In this document: positions 48,250 through 55,880 of the stretch, in pieces | Position numbering within the stretch: position 1 is the first letter of the stretch | Layout of the letters: the number at the start of each line of letters is the position of its first letter | Assembly: GCA_016713625.1 (NCBI GenBank) | Contig: JADJOT010000006.1 | Location: forward strand, 1 to 64,000 | DNA: 64,000 nucleotides | From: Candidatus Accumulibacter affinis | GTDB lineage: Bacteria; Pseudomonadota; Gammaproteobacteria; Burkholderiales; Rhodocyclaceae | Direction: 5' to 3' | Position numbers and translations under genes: made by a program | The notes under the pieces: generated by a model | The model's input: only the letters and a program-made list of their open reading frames with translations | The model's database searches: none | What the model was told of the DNA's origin: nothing

Positions 48250-49566
48250 TCAGTCCTTCTTTGCTCTGGCCTGGCGATCGAGTTCGCGCAGCTGCGCCAG
48301 CTTCTCGCCAATGCGTATTTCGAGGCCGCGCGCCACCGGTCGATACCATTCAACTGCCGGCATGTCCTCGGGAAAATAGGTCTCGCCGGCGGCGTAGGCA
48401 TTGGCCTCGTCGTGCGCGTAGCGGTAATCCTTGCCGTAGCCAAGGTTTTTCATCAAGCGCGTCGGCGCGTTGCGCAGGTGCACCGGCACCGGCCGCGAGC
48501 CATCGCCACGGATGAAGCTGCGCGCCGCATTATACGCGAGGTAGGCGGCGTTCGACTTGGCCGCCATGGCCAGGTACAGCACCGCTTCGGCCAGTGCCAG
48601 TTCGCCTTCGGGAGAACCCAGACGCTCGAAGGTCTCGGCGGCGTCGAGCGCGATGCGCGCCGCGCGCGGGTCGGCGAGACCGATGTCCTCCCAGGCCATG
48701 CGCACGACGCGACGCGCCAGATAGCGCGGGTCGGCGCCACCGTCGAGCATCCGGCAGAACCAGTACAGCGCGGCATCGGGAGACGATCCGCGCACCGCCT
48801 TGTGCAGTGCCGAAATCTGCTCGAAGAAAGCGTCGCCCCCCTTGTCGAAGCGGCGCAGATTCTGCGCCAGGGTCCGCTCGATGAAGGCGCCATCAATGCT
48901 GCGGACCTCGGTGGTCGTGGTGGCCGTGCCGATCTGCTCGAGAAGGTTGAGTAGACGCCTGGCATCACCATCGGCGAGACCGACCAGGCGCGAGCGCGCG
49001 TCGTCGTCGAAAGTCAGATCCGGCAGCGCCTGCCGGCAGGCGCGCTCGAAGAGCTGGCCCATCTCTGGCAAGGAAAGTGGCTGCAACACATACACTGAAG
49101 CGCGTGAGAGCAAGGCTGCATTGACTTCGAACGATGGGTTTTCGGTCGTCGCGCCGACAAAGGTCAGCAGTCCGCCTTCGACGTAGGGCAGGAAAGCGTC
49201 CTGCTGCGCCTTGTTGAAGCGATGTACTTCGTCGACGAAGAGAATCGTCCGCCGCCCACTGCGGGCGCGCGTCACCTCGGCGCGTGCCACCGCCTCACGA
49301 ATGTCCTTGACCCCCGCGAAGACCGCCGAGATGGCGATAAAGTCGGCGGCAAAGGCGTCCGCCATCAGGCGCGCCAGCGTCGTCTTGCCCACTCCCGGCG
49401 GACCCCAGAGGATCATACTGTGCAACTGCCCGGACTGGAAAGCCATGGTCAACGGTTTGCCGGGACCGAGCAAATGGCTCTGCCCGATCATTTCGCTCAG
49501 CACCCGCGGTCGCAGGCGCTCGGCCAGGGGTGCAGGCGCGTGCTTTTCGTTGGCAAGCCCTTCCAT
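48250..49566 (-). CDS. rarA: Replication-associated recombination protein A
   Basis: 438-aa AAA+ ATPase of the RarA/MgsA (WRNIP1) family that acts at stalled replication forks with SSB. Walker A: GPPGVGKTTLARLMADA; Walker B: TILFVDEVHRFNKAQQDAFL; sensor 1: FVGATTENPSFEVNAALLSR. The C-terminal tetramerisation region includes KAVRGSSPDAALYWFCRMLD and YRYAHDEANAYAAGETYFPE. Full length. It sits about 100 bp upstream of serS in the same direction, a common proteobacterial neighbourhood (lolA-rarA-serS), although lolA is not seen next to it here. Confidence 0.95.
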   Translation of the reverse strand: MEGLANEKHAPAPLAERLRPRVLSEMIGQSHLLGPGKPLTMAFQSGQLHSMILWGPPGVGKTTLARLMADAFAADFIAISAVFAGVKDIREAVARAEVTRARSGRRTILFVDEVHRFNKAQQDAFLPYVEGGLLTFVGATTENPSFEVNAALLSRASVYVLQPLSLPEMGQLFERACRQALPDLTFDDDARSRLVGLADGDARRLLNLLEQIGTATTTTEVRSIDGAFIERTLAQNLRRFDKGGDAFFEQISALHKAVRGSSPDAALYWFCRMLDGGADPRYLARRVVRMAWEDIGLADPRAARIALDAAETFERLGSPEGELALAEAVLYLAMAAKSNAAYLAYNAARSFIRGDGSRPVPVHLRNAPTRLMKNLGYGKDYRYAHDEANAYAAGETYFPEDMPAVEWYRPVARGLEIRIGEKLAQLRELDRQARAKKD

Positions 49567-49818
49567 GGCTCTATCTCGTCCCTGTGCAGGCGACGCGCAC
49601 GCTAAGCATGGTCACCCCAGCGCTCGCCGCAGAGGACGTCCGCAGCGGCCGGCGCAGGCGCCAGGTCGCGAACAGCCGAGCTGCGCAGCGTGGCGAACCG
49701 GCGCGTGCATCCATCTCGCCAATTGGCCGGCAGTGTGACATTGCGCACGTCACCGCGTGCCGGTCACCGCTATTCTTTGCGCATCGATTCGGAACATTCA
49801 AGAAGAAGGCAAACTTCC

Positions 49819-49998
49819 ATGAAGACACAGATACCTCGAAGCGGATTGGACAGGCGCGAGCGCGACCTCGGCCGGCCCCACCGGCTTCCGGAACGTCGCC
49901 GTCTGCCGGAGCGTCGTCTTCCGGAACTGGCCGAGGCATCCGAGGTATCGTTCGAAGAGTTTCAGTTGCTCCTGGCCAAGATCTGCAAAGCTGCCTGA
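49819..49998 (+). CDS. Small arginine-rich hypothetical protein
   Basis: 59 aa. The N-terminal half is Arg/Pro-rich (LDRRERDLGRPHRLPERRRL) and the second half is acidic to hydrophobic (EVSFEEFQLLLAKICKAA), an amphipathic helix. AGAAGAAGG precedes the ATG. Transcription probably ends at the hairpin at 50152. Possibly a nucleic-acid- or protein-binding small protein; no family recognised. Confidence 0.5.
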   Translation: MKTQIPRSGLDRRERDLGRPHRLPERRRLPERRLPELAEASEVSFEEFQLLLAKICKAA

Positions 49999-50151
49999 AG
50001 TATGCGATCTTCCCCCAGTAGCCAATAAACGACACCACGTCGAGGGTGTCCTGCTCGGAGTGGCACGTAGTGTGTTGTTGGTGCCAATGAGGTAGCAAGA
50101 GTCGAAACAGGGTGTAGTCAAGCTCTGCAGCAAGAGGAAGTCCGAGCATTT

Positions 50152-50181
50152 GACCGGGTGCAATGCCCGGTCTTTTTTTTT
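50152..50181 (+). terminator. Rho-independent terminator
   Basis: Hairpin GACCGGG, loop TGCAATG, CCCGGTC, followed by ten T residues. It lies 150 bp downstream of the small ORF at 49819-49998 and converges with the WS/DGAT gene on the other strand. Confidence 0.8.
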
Positions 50182-50249
50182 GCCCGCTTCTTGCGTGACG
50201 AAGTGGCTCGGACGGCATCTGGCGGCGGCTGGTTGGCATCGATACCGAC

Positions 50250-51662
50250 TCACGATGCCGGCTTGGCACCTCCGAGAACCGCCTGTTCGAGTTCGCTGAA
50301 GGCTTCCCCAACATACCTGCTCAAGCGGTCGAGATGTGGCAGTTGGTCAACGGCAATCAGACCAAAGTACAACTGCCCGGCGTAGCTGAACAGCGTGATG
50401 TTGAGCAGGTTGCCAGGCGGCAGGGTGCTGATCGGGTGCAACTCCTCGAGTTGCGCGCCCTTCAGATACATGACCTGCGGCGGCCCCGGCACGTTCGAGA
50501 CCAGGACATTGCCGGTTGGCGGCAGGCTGTTGCTGAGGCTCAGCGTTTCCGCGAGCTGGCCAATCAACGCAGTAATCACCGTATAGGACTCGATCGCCTC
50601 GGGAACGACACCGTCGATCATCGTGCGCACATTGCGCAAGGAAAAACCGATGTTGCGCAAACGAACGTAGGGGTCGTCAGTCGGTCGCGACAATTCGACC
50701 TGAATGATGCCGATCTTGTTGCCGCTGCTGTGGTCCCCTTCCCTGCGCAAATTGACTGGCATCTGAATGGTGAGCGGCTTCTTCAGATCGATTCCCTCGT
50801 CGGCCAGATAGCTGCGCAAGGCACCGTCCAGGCAGGTCAGCGCGACGTGATTCAGCGTCGACCGCGTCCTGGAGCGAATCAGGTTCACTCTTTCCATGCT
50901 CACGCTGGCCGACGAAAACTGCCGGCCAGCCGTCACCTGACCGGTCAGCGGCGTGTGGCCATCGGCCACGAAGGGCAGCGAAATGGCATTCTTGGTGAGC
51001 TTGACGCTTTCCAGCAGCAGCATCGCCGTGAGACGCGCAATCCCCAGCACGCGCATGCCGACGCCCCCGAGATCACCGAGCAGCGACTTGAGCATATTGT
51101 CCTGGAGTCGCTTCTCCTTGAGTCGCTTCTGCCGTTGCGCAGCACCGCCGTGCGGGATCGCCCAGAAAGGCTTCAGTTCGAGATCGTCGGCAGTCGCGGA
51201 CAGTGAGTCCACGGTATAACGCATCAGCGTCACCCCGTCCGCATTGGCATGGTGCGACTTGAGGTAGACGCCAAAACGCGCCTCGCTGACGCCATCGATG
51301 ACATGTAGCTGCCATAGCGGCCGCGATCGATCGAGCATCGGCTGGTGCAGCTCGGCCACCAGCCGGTAAAGCTCCTCACGGCCATTCCTGCCGCGCGGCA
51401 GCTTGTGGTAGAAGACGTGTTGTTCGATGTCAATCGATTCAACCTCCTGCCAGGTCGGCATGCCGGTCAGAGAAAAGTTGATGATCCGGTTGAACGGTGA
51501 TTCAACGTGGGTGAAGGTGAGGAATTCCCGGTACAGATCGGCGGCAAAGCGGGGCTTCGCTGCGGCCGGTCGTTTGCAGATCATCAGCCCGGCTACGTGC
51601 TTCGGGCTCGCCTCCGATTCGGCAATCACGAAACCAAAATCCAGCAAGGAGAGTTTGTTCAT
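50250..51662 (-). CDS. Wax ester synthase / diacylglycerol acyltransferase family protein
   Basis: 470-aa WS/DGAT-type acyltransferase that would join acyl-CoA to a fatty alcohol or diacylglycerol for neutral-lipid storage. The active-site motif HHxxxDG is present as HHANADG (H137, H138, D141). The C-terminal conserved blocks are TGNVLVSNVPGPPQVMYLKG and GNLLNITLFSYAGQLYFGLI. The start at 51662 gives MNKLSLLDFGFVIAESEASP; an in-frame ATG 15 codons upstream is less likely. The N-terminus is otherwise typical. A phasin gene lies divergently upstream, so both may belong to carbon storage. The acceptor substrate is unknown. Confidence 0.9.
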   Translation of the reverse strand: MNKLSLLDFGFVIAESEASPKHVAGLMICKRPAAAKPRFAADLYREFLTFTHVESPFNRIINFSLTGMPTWQEVESIDIEQHVFYHKLPRGRNGREELYRLVAELHQPMLDRSRPLWQLHVIDGVSEARFGVYLKSHHANADGVTLMRYTVDSLSATADDLELKPFWAIPHGGAAQRQKRLKEKRLQDNMLKSLLGDLGGVGMRVLGIARLTAMLLLESVKLTKNAISLPFVADGHTPLTGQVTAGRQFSSASVSMERVNLIRSRTRSTLNHVALTCLDGALRSYLADEGIDLKKPLTIQMPVNLRREGDHSSGNKIGIIQVELSRPTDDPYVRLRNIGFSLRNVRTMIDGVVPEAIESYTVITALIGQLAETLSLSNSLPPTGNVLVSNVPGPPQVMYLKGAQLEELHPISTLPPGNLLNITLFSYAGQLYFGLIAVDQLPHLDRLSRYVGEAFSELEQAVLGGAKPAS

Positions 51663-51985
51663 GGACGACACTTTCGCCTTTCGTGTGAGGTATCGCAAGG
51701 TGTTCACCGCCTATCGACGCGAACACCGCAGCGATCCCTGAAACTGCTTGCCGACGGCCACCTGCATCCCGGTCGCCGTGACCTCCTCCCTCGTCAGCGC
51801 AGCCAGCCGCGCACCCCGGCGCGCGAGTGCAGCAAGAATACATCATCAAGAGGCTTCCGTTCCACAGTGAGTGAGCACCCGGATCTTTAGTGTGCGTCCT
51901 CTAGAGCAGCCCGATAAACTTTAGTCCAGTGGTTGCCGAGGCAGCCCCAAGGTCATTCAACTGCAACCCGATAAAGGAGAAACAC

Positions 51986-52441
51986 ATGAGCAAGAAACCC
52001 ACCGCACTGGTCAGCCGCGTCAATAGGGAAGAACTCCTGACGAAGACCCGCGAAGCCGCGCGCAACGTCTGGCTTTGCAGCCTTGGCGCTTACTCGCTGG
52101 CCACCAAGAGCAGCGTCAAGACCGTCGAGACACTGCTTCGTGAAGGCAAGGCCTTGCAGCCGAAGGCGCGCCAACAGATCGAAGAAAAATCTGCGGAACT
52201 GAAGAACACCGCCAACGCAGCGATTCAGCGCGGTGAGCAGGTCGTTCAGGAACGTTTCCTGCGGCCCCTGGATTTCGTCCTCCTGGCGACCAGGCGGGAC
52301 ATCGAGCAACTCTCGATGCGAGTCATCGAGCTGAGTGACGAAGTGCACAGACTGGCCACCGGCAAAGCGCTGAAGTCGGCAGCCAAGGCCGCCACCACGG
52401 AAAGTACGCAAGACCACCCGCTGCTGGCCAGCGCGGCCTGA
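51986..52441 (+). CDS. Phasin family protein
   Basis: 151 aa, helical and Lys/Ala/Glu-rich like PHA granule-associated proteins. It starts MSKKPTALVSRVNREELLTK after AAGGAGA, with a conserved NVWLCSLGAYSLATKSS segment typical of the PhaF/PhaI phasin type, then coiled helices (LLREGKALQPKARQQIEEKS, RPLDFVLLATRRDIEQLSMR) and a short Ala/Lys tail. Expected to coat polyhydroxyalkanoate granules. A strong terminator follows at 52529. Confidence 0.85.
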   Translation: MSKKPTALVSRVNREELLTKTREAARNVWLCSLGAYSLATKSSVKTVETLLREGKALQPKARQQIEEKSAELKNTANAAIQRGEQVVQERFLRPLDFVLLATRRDIEQLSMRVIELSDEVHRLATGKALKSAAKAATTESTQDHPLLASAA

Positions 52442-52528
52442 GTCGGCGACCGAAGACTCGGCGGACGCGTTCTCGCCGGGCCTGCTCCCTGAATTCCTGG
52501 GCAGGCTTGCGCAAGCGCCGTCTGATAA

Positions 52529-52563
52529 CCGCCAGTCGAGCGCCGCTCGACTGGCGGTTTTTC
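52529..52563 (+). terminator. Rho-independent terminator between phasin and LysR genes
   Basis: 13-bp stem CCGCCAGTCGAGC / GCTCGACTGGCGG with a 3-base loop and TTTTT immediately after (52558-52562). It ends the phasin transcript. The opposite strand has no T-run at its own 3' side, so it mainly serves the plus strand. Confidence 0.9.
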
Positions 52564-53519
52564 TATTCCTCCGCAACCTTTGCCGCCTCGCCGCGCAGCC
52601 AGCCGCGAAAGACGTTGACGATCGGACGATCGGCAACCGCTTCGGGAACCACCAGATAATAGGCCTGCGTGCGACGAATGACGATGTCGAAGGGCACCAC
52701 CAGGCGTCCGGCCGCTACCTCGGCTTCGACCAGCGGCTTCGAGGCCAGGGCCACACCGACCCCATCAACCGCCGCCGACAGGACCAGTCCGGGGTCGCTG
52801 AAATGCGTACCGGCATCCGCATCGATGCCGTTAACGCCGGCGACCTGCAACCATTCGGCCCAGGTCGGACGATCCAGCAGTTCCATGATCGACCGGTCGT
52901 GCAGGAGATTGTGACGCCGCAGATCGCCCGGAACATTCAGCGGGCGCATCCCGAACAGCAGGCGCGGACTGCACACCACGACATAGGCCGGAGCGAACAG
53001 GCGATCGATGCGGCAGCCATCGTATTGACCGCGGCCGAAGCGGATGAACACTTCGGTTTCATCGTCGCGCACGTCGATTCCTTCCAGCCCCGAGACCCCC
53101 AGGGAATCGCGGCCATCAATCGTATCGAGCGAGGCCCCCATGTGCAGTTCCACCTCCGGGTGTTCGGCGGTGAATTTTGGCAGGTGGCGGATCAGCCAGC
53201 GCGTCAGGAAAGCCGGCGGCGAGGTCACCAGCAGGCGCCCACCAGCCGCGTGCAGTCGCGTCCCTTCGATGGCCGCGGCAAAGCACTCCAGTCCTTCACG
53301 CACCTTCGGAAGCATCGCCCGACCTTCGCGCGTCAGATCCAGCGCACGTGTCAGGCGGTGAAAGACCTGGAAGCCGAGATATTCCTCAAGGCCCCGGATC
53401 TGGTGGCTGATGGCGGTCGGCGTCACCGACAGCTCCTCGCCGGCAGCCTTGAAACTCAGGTGGCGTGCCGCGGCTTCAAAGGCCCGCAGGGCGTTGAGCG
53501 GTGGCAGTCGGTAAGTCAT
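52563..53519 (-). CDS. LysR-type regulator, GcvA-like
   Basis: 318-aa transcription factor. The N-terminal winged helix is LPPLNALRAFEAAARHLSFK, then AAGEELSVTPTAISHQIRGL, the form characteristic of the GcvA/AmpR branch. The substrate-binding domain follows from about residue 95 (GGRLLVTSPPAFLTRWLIRH, VELHMGASLDTIDGRDSLGV, GVALASKPLVEAEVAAGRLV). The start codon lies 115 bp from that of a small plus-strand ORF (53635), the normal divergent layout for a LysR regulator and its target. The effector is unknown. Confidence 0.92.
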   Translation of the reverse strand: MTYRLPPLNALRAFEAAARHLSFKAAGEELSVTPTAISHQIRGLEEYLGFQVFHRLTRALDLTREGRAMLPKVREGLECFAAAIEGTRLHAAGGRLLVTSPPAFLTRWLIRHLPKFTAEHPEVELHMGASLDTIDGRDSLGVSGLEGIDVRDDETEVFIRFGRGQYDGCRIDRLFAPAYVVVCSPRLLFGMRPLNVPGDLRRHNLLHDRSIMELLDRPTWAEWLQVAGVNGIDADAGTHFSDPGLVLSAAVDGVGVALASKPLVEAEVAAGRLVVPFDIVIRRTQAYYLVVPEAVADRPIVNVFRGWLRGEAAKVAEE

Positions 53520-53634
53520 ATGGATGAGATTTTCTCACGCATCAGCTGATATTTGATCGTTTGCCGGCGCACGCGCAAACAAATACAGTGGCGTCGCACT
53601 CCCGGATACCGGGAACAACCCAAGGAAGAAGCAA

Positions 53635-53814
53635 ATGAAACCCGACCTCAACCGCGAACAAACCATGATCATTGTCGAGCGCGCCCGTTATCAGCGCAGC
53701 CTCGCTACCGGTGACTTCTATGCTGCGGCCACCCGCAAGACGCTCACCTGGCTGGCCAGGGGAATCAACAGGTTTCTGCACCTGCTGCTGATGTCACCGA
53801 CGGCGAACCGCTGA
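53635..53814 (+). CDS. Small hypothetical protein divergent from LysR gene
   Basis: 59 aa, below common ORF cut-offs: MKPDLNREQTMIIVERARYQ, RSLATGDFYAAATRKTLTWL, then ARGINRFLHLLLMSPTANR. AAGGAAGAAG precedes the ATG at a good distance. It has an amphipathic, arginine-rich helix and a hydrophobic C-terminal end, similar in style to DUF1127-type small proteins, but I cannot assign the family. Its position makes it the best candidate target of the neighbouring LysR regulator. Confidence 0.65.
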   Translation: MKPDLNREQTMIIVERARYQRSLATGDFYAAATRKTLTWLARGINRFLHLLLMSPTANR

Positions 53815-53933
53815 AATCGGCATGCACGACGCCTGAAATCGGCGACAATTGGGAACCACCACGCGTCTCGTCGTCCGACGGTCGGCAGGCGTCCTGGTTG
53901 GGTTTTTTGTCACCCTTCGATACAGGCCACCCC

Positions 53934-54383
53934 ATGCCCAGAATCCAGATCGACCTGCCCGAGGATTTTTCCTTCTCGACCGAGCTTACGCTGTATCTCA
54001 GTCACATGAACTATGCCGGCCACCTCGACAACGCCGCGCTGCTGGCGGTGGTGTCCGAAGCCCGCGCACGTTTTTTTCAGTCGTTGAGTTATAGCGAACT
54101 CGATGTCGAGGGACTCGGGATCGTGATCGCCGACGCTGCGCTGCAATACAGGTCCGAGGCTTTTCACGGCGAGGTGATGGTGGTGCGCATGACCACCGGC
54201 GATTTCGGCAGCAAGGGCTGTGATCTGCTGTGGTGCATGCAGGAAAAGGTCAGTCAGCGCGATGTCGCGCGCGGCAAGACCGGAATCGTCTTCTTCGACT
54301 ACGCCGCGCGCAAGGTGGCGCCCGTCCCGGAGAACTTCCGCCTACGGGCTGCCGCAGCCTCCCCGTCGACACCTGAGCACTGA
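53934..54383 (+). CDS. Hotdog-fold thioesterase family protein
   Basis: 149 aa, 4HBT-type. FSTELTLYLSHMNYAGHLDN corresponds to the conserved strand and active-site helix of acyl-CoA thioesterases, where an Asp normally follows MNYAGHL (here D or N in DNAAL); GIVIADAALQYRSEAFHGEV and GIVFFDYAARKVAPVPENFR complete the fold. A start at 53934 gives the conserved N-terminus. Likely hydrolyses an acyl-CoA; substrate unknown. Convergent with the CBS/DUF294 gene. Confidence 0.8.
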   Translation: MPRIQIDLPEDFSFSTELTLYLSHMNYAGHLDNAALLAVVSEARARFFQSLSYSELDVEGLGIVIADAALQYRSEAFHGEVMVVRMTTGDFGSKGCDLLWCMQEKVSQRDVARGKTGIVFFDYAARKVAPVPENFRLRAAAASPSTPEH

Positions 54384-54413
54384 CCCGGTCATGCGCAGCC
54401 GCTGCGCCCTGCC

Positions 54414-55880
54414 CTATGCCGCTGGCAGATACTCGCGTATCAGGCGCTTCTGTAAGGTCTGGACCTGCTTCAGCGATTCCTTCAGGATCAACCGATCCAG
54501 GTCGTGCAGATGGTCGGGATCGACGCGGTTGGAGTCGCCGCCAGCACCACGACTCACCTGATGATCGAGCCTCAGACGCTGAATGTGATGGAAGGCGTCG
54601 ATCAGCGCCGCTGTCTGGTCGGGCGCCATGCCGGTCTGCTCAGCGTGGATGCGTAACCGTTCAACGGTGTTGGTATCGGGAATCCGCCGGGCCAGCGCGT
54701 AGATCCGCGCGGCGTCGACGAAGGGCCGCGAGCCATGTTTCTTCAGGTCGATGGTATGCGGAAATTCCTTGTCGCCATCGTAGCGGAAACCCTTCCACCA
54801 GTTGAGCGGCGACTCCCAGTTCATGGTGCTCTCGGCCATGGCGCGCAAAAAGATGGGGTACGAGGAAGCGCGCGCCAGCAGCCAGCCGCGCAGCTCGTTC
54901 ACCAGTGACTCCTGCCCGTACAGCGCACGAAAATCGAAGAAGATGCTCGAATTGAGCACCGCCTCCGGTTGCGGCGACTCCAGCCATCCCGAGAACGCCC
55001 GCCGCCACTCGTCGGCGGACAGACACCACTGCGGGTTACTGGCCATGATGTTGCCTTTGCACAGCGGGAATCCACAGGCGTCCAGCGCATCATTGACCGC
55101 CCGGGCGAAGGGCAGGAAGGTTTCGCGCAGGGTGACGGCCTGTTCGTCGGAGTCGGCGGCGAAGATCAGACCGTTGTCCTGATCGGTGGCCAGCGTCTGC
55201 TCGAGACGCCCCTCGGAGCCGAAGACCAGCCAGCACCATTGCACGTACGGCAGGTCGAACTGGCCAGCGACCAGTTCGATCACCTGCAGGGTCAACAGAT
55301 CGTTGAGTGAAGAGATGCGATGGCAGAGCGCATCGGCACTGACCCGCTCGGCGACCAGGCGGGCAACGAAGGCGCGCACCTCGCCCGCCAGGGTCACCAG
55401 CGTGGCGACGCTGCGCGCGCCGAGGATGGCCTGCACCAGATCGGTGTTCTGTGCCCCGGGCAGGGTGTACAGATCGGTCCGTGAAACGAGATTGAAGTAG
55501 CTGCCATCGGCTTCGGTCAGTACCAGGTGGCGAACACCGCGCCGCACCATTACCACACTCGCCTGGTGTACCGTGCCGTCGGCCGGAACGGTGATCAGGC
55601 CACTGGTCATCACCGCAGCGATCGGCGCCTGCAGATCACAGGCCTCGATGGCGACCCGGCGCACCACATCCTGCAGGGTAACGATCCCCAGTGGCGCCCG
55701 GCTGCCGGCATCGACGACGACGACCGCGTCCGCCCGTGTCCGATCGAGCAGCAGCAAGGTCTCGCGTACGCTGGTCGCCGGCCCGACCGTCAGCGGCTCA
55801 GCACGTACCAGGTGACGCAACGCGACGTAGGGTGAGAAGGGAGCGACGCGCGCTGGCGGCTCAGTACTTGAGTCGCGCAT
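54414..55880 (-). CDS. CBS domain and DUF294 nucleotidyltransferase-like protein
   Basis: 488 aa. A CBS pair at about residues 20-135 (LTVGPATSVRETLLLLDRTR; GLITVPADGTVHQASVVMVR) could sense an adenine nucleotide. A nucleotidyltransferase-like domain follows, with the active-site pattern GSEGRLEQTLATDQDNGLIF (from residue 221) as in GlnD-type enzymes, then a helical DUF294 C-terminal region (SPLNWWKGFRYDGDKEFPHT). In other proteobacteria similar proteins sit next to a DnaQ-like exonuclease and acetate-uptake or symporter-kinase genes, as here. It overlaps the exonuclease gene by 20 bp and is last in this cluster. Target unknown. Confidence 0.88.
   Translation of the reverse strand: MRDSSTEPPARVAPFSPYVALRHLVRAEPLTVGPATSVRETLLLLDRTRADAVVVVDAGSRAPLGIVTLQDVVRRVAIEACDLQAPIAAVMTSGLITVPADGTVHQASVVMVRRGVRHLVLTEADGSYFNLVSRTDLYTLPGAQNTDLVQAILGARSVATLVTLAGEVRAFVARLVAERVSADALCHRISSLNDLLTLQVIELVAGQFDLPYVQWCWLVFGSEGRLEQTLATDQDNGLIFAADSDEQAVTLRETFLPFARAVNDALDACGFPLCKGNIMASNPQWCLSADEWRRAFSGWLESPQPEAVLNSSIFFDFRALYGQESLVNELRGWLLARASSYPIFLRAMAESTMNWESPLNWWKGFRYDGDKEFPHTIDLKKHGSRPFVDAARIYALARRIPDTNTVERLRIHAEQTGMAPDQTAALIDAFHHIQRLRLDHQVSRGAGGDSNRVDPDHLHDLDRLILKESLKQVQTLQKRLIREYLPAA

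Noticed and set aside
50250..51662. Linking the WS/DGAT gene to the acyltransferase fragment at 21428 as one duplicated gene
   Set aside because: The N-terminal sequences differ (MNKLSLLDFGFVIAES versus SILRPLDPAEAFFFMADR), so they are at most distant relatives.
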